In this document: piece by piece, positions 15,879 through 15,973 of the stretch
Position numbering within the stretch: position 1 is the first letter of the stretch
How the letters are laid out: the number at the start of each line of letters is the position of its first letter
Position numbers and translations under genes: made by a program
NCBI GenBank assembly: GCA_964369175.1
Contig: CAYJEM010000046.1
Location: forward strand, 1 to 15,973
Source: Tannockella sp964369175
GTDB taxonomy: Bacteria > Bacillota_I > Bacilli_A > Erysipelotrichales > Coprobacillaceae
DNA length: 15,973 nucleotides
Direction: 5' to 3'
Notes under the pieces: generated by a model
Told to the model about the DNA's origin: nothing
Database searches by the model: none
What the model saw: only the letters and a program-made list of their open reading frames with translations

Positions 15879-15973
15879 GGCTCTGTGTCAAGAGTGGGGG
15901 ACAAATAACTATTAATTAGGGGTAACCAAAAACTTTCCGGGTATTTAGAAAGATTATAACCTATAAAATTGAA
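15879..15973. mobile_element. Possible left end of an ISL3-type insertion sequence (partial)
   Basis: GGCTCTGTGTCAAGAG begins here and is followed by an unusually G-rich stretch. GGCTCT at the tip resembles the terminal inverted repeats I recall for the ISL3 family. It lies 18 bp after the giant gene's stop, where a terminator would be expected but is absent. No transposase is visible because the window ends 95 bp later, so this rests on the terminal motif alone. Confidence 0.35.

Overview
The window is AT-rich DNA from a low-GC Gram-positive bacterium. Evidence for this is the strong GGAGG-type ribosome binding sites, short intrinsic terminators, extended -10 promoters, a textbook CcpA (cre) site, and surface proteins built from Listeria-Bacteroides (Flg_new) repeats that end in a TGD...LW tail, a membrane helix and basic residues. 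That surface-protein style, next to an anaerobic sulfatase-maturating enzyme, suggests a gut anaerobe of the Erysipelotrichales or a related Firmicutes group. This placement is an inference from protein style. No rRNA or other marker gene is present.

Layout. Bases 1-184 are the 3' end of a cell-wall surface protein, closed by a terminator. Next comes a sulfatase locus (292-6752). It holds an anaerobic sulfatase-maturating radical SAM enzyme on the + strand, two short AraC-type regulators on the - strand, and a divergent three-gene + strand operon: Cys-type sulfatase, GH13 neopullulanase-like alpha-glucan hydrolase, and TIM-barrel amidohydrolase. The operon ends in a strong hairpin terminator. 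A housekeeping topB (DNA topoisomerase III, 6876-8927) follows. It is interrupted near its 3' end by an assembly gap of exactly 100 Ns. A 228-bp regulatory region with a perfect cre site overlapping a promoter then leads into a 2234-residue secreted, wall-attached adhesin-like protein (9156-15860). The last ~95 bases look like the outer end of an insertion sequence, possibly ISL3-type.

How the parts fit. The maturase would convert Cys53 of the sulfatase to formylglycine, so those two genes form an enzyme-plus-activator pair. The sulfatase and GH13 enzyme both lack signal peptides and are translationally linked. They would therefore act in the cytoplasm on an imported, possibly sulfated, oligosaccharide, under control of the two AraC proteins. 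The amidohydrolase substrate is unknown. No transporter is visible in the window. The two surface proteins flanking this block share near-identical C-terminal modules and are evidently paralogues. The larger one is probably repressed by CcpA when preferred sugars are available. No stretch over 300 bp lacks a gene, and I saw no tRNA, rRNA or CRISPR array.
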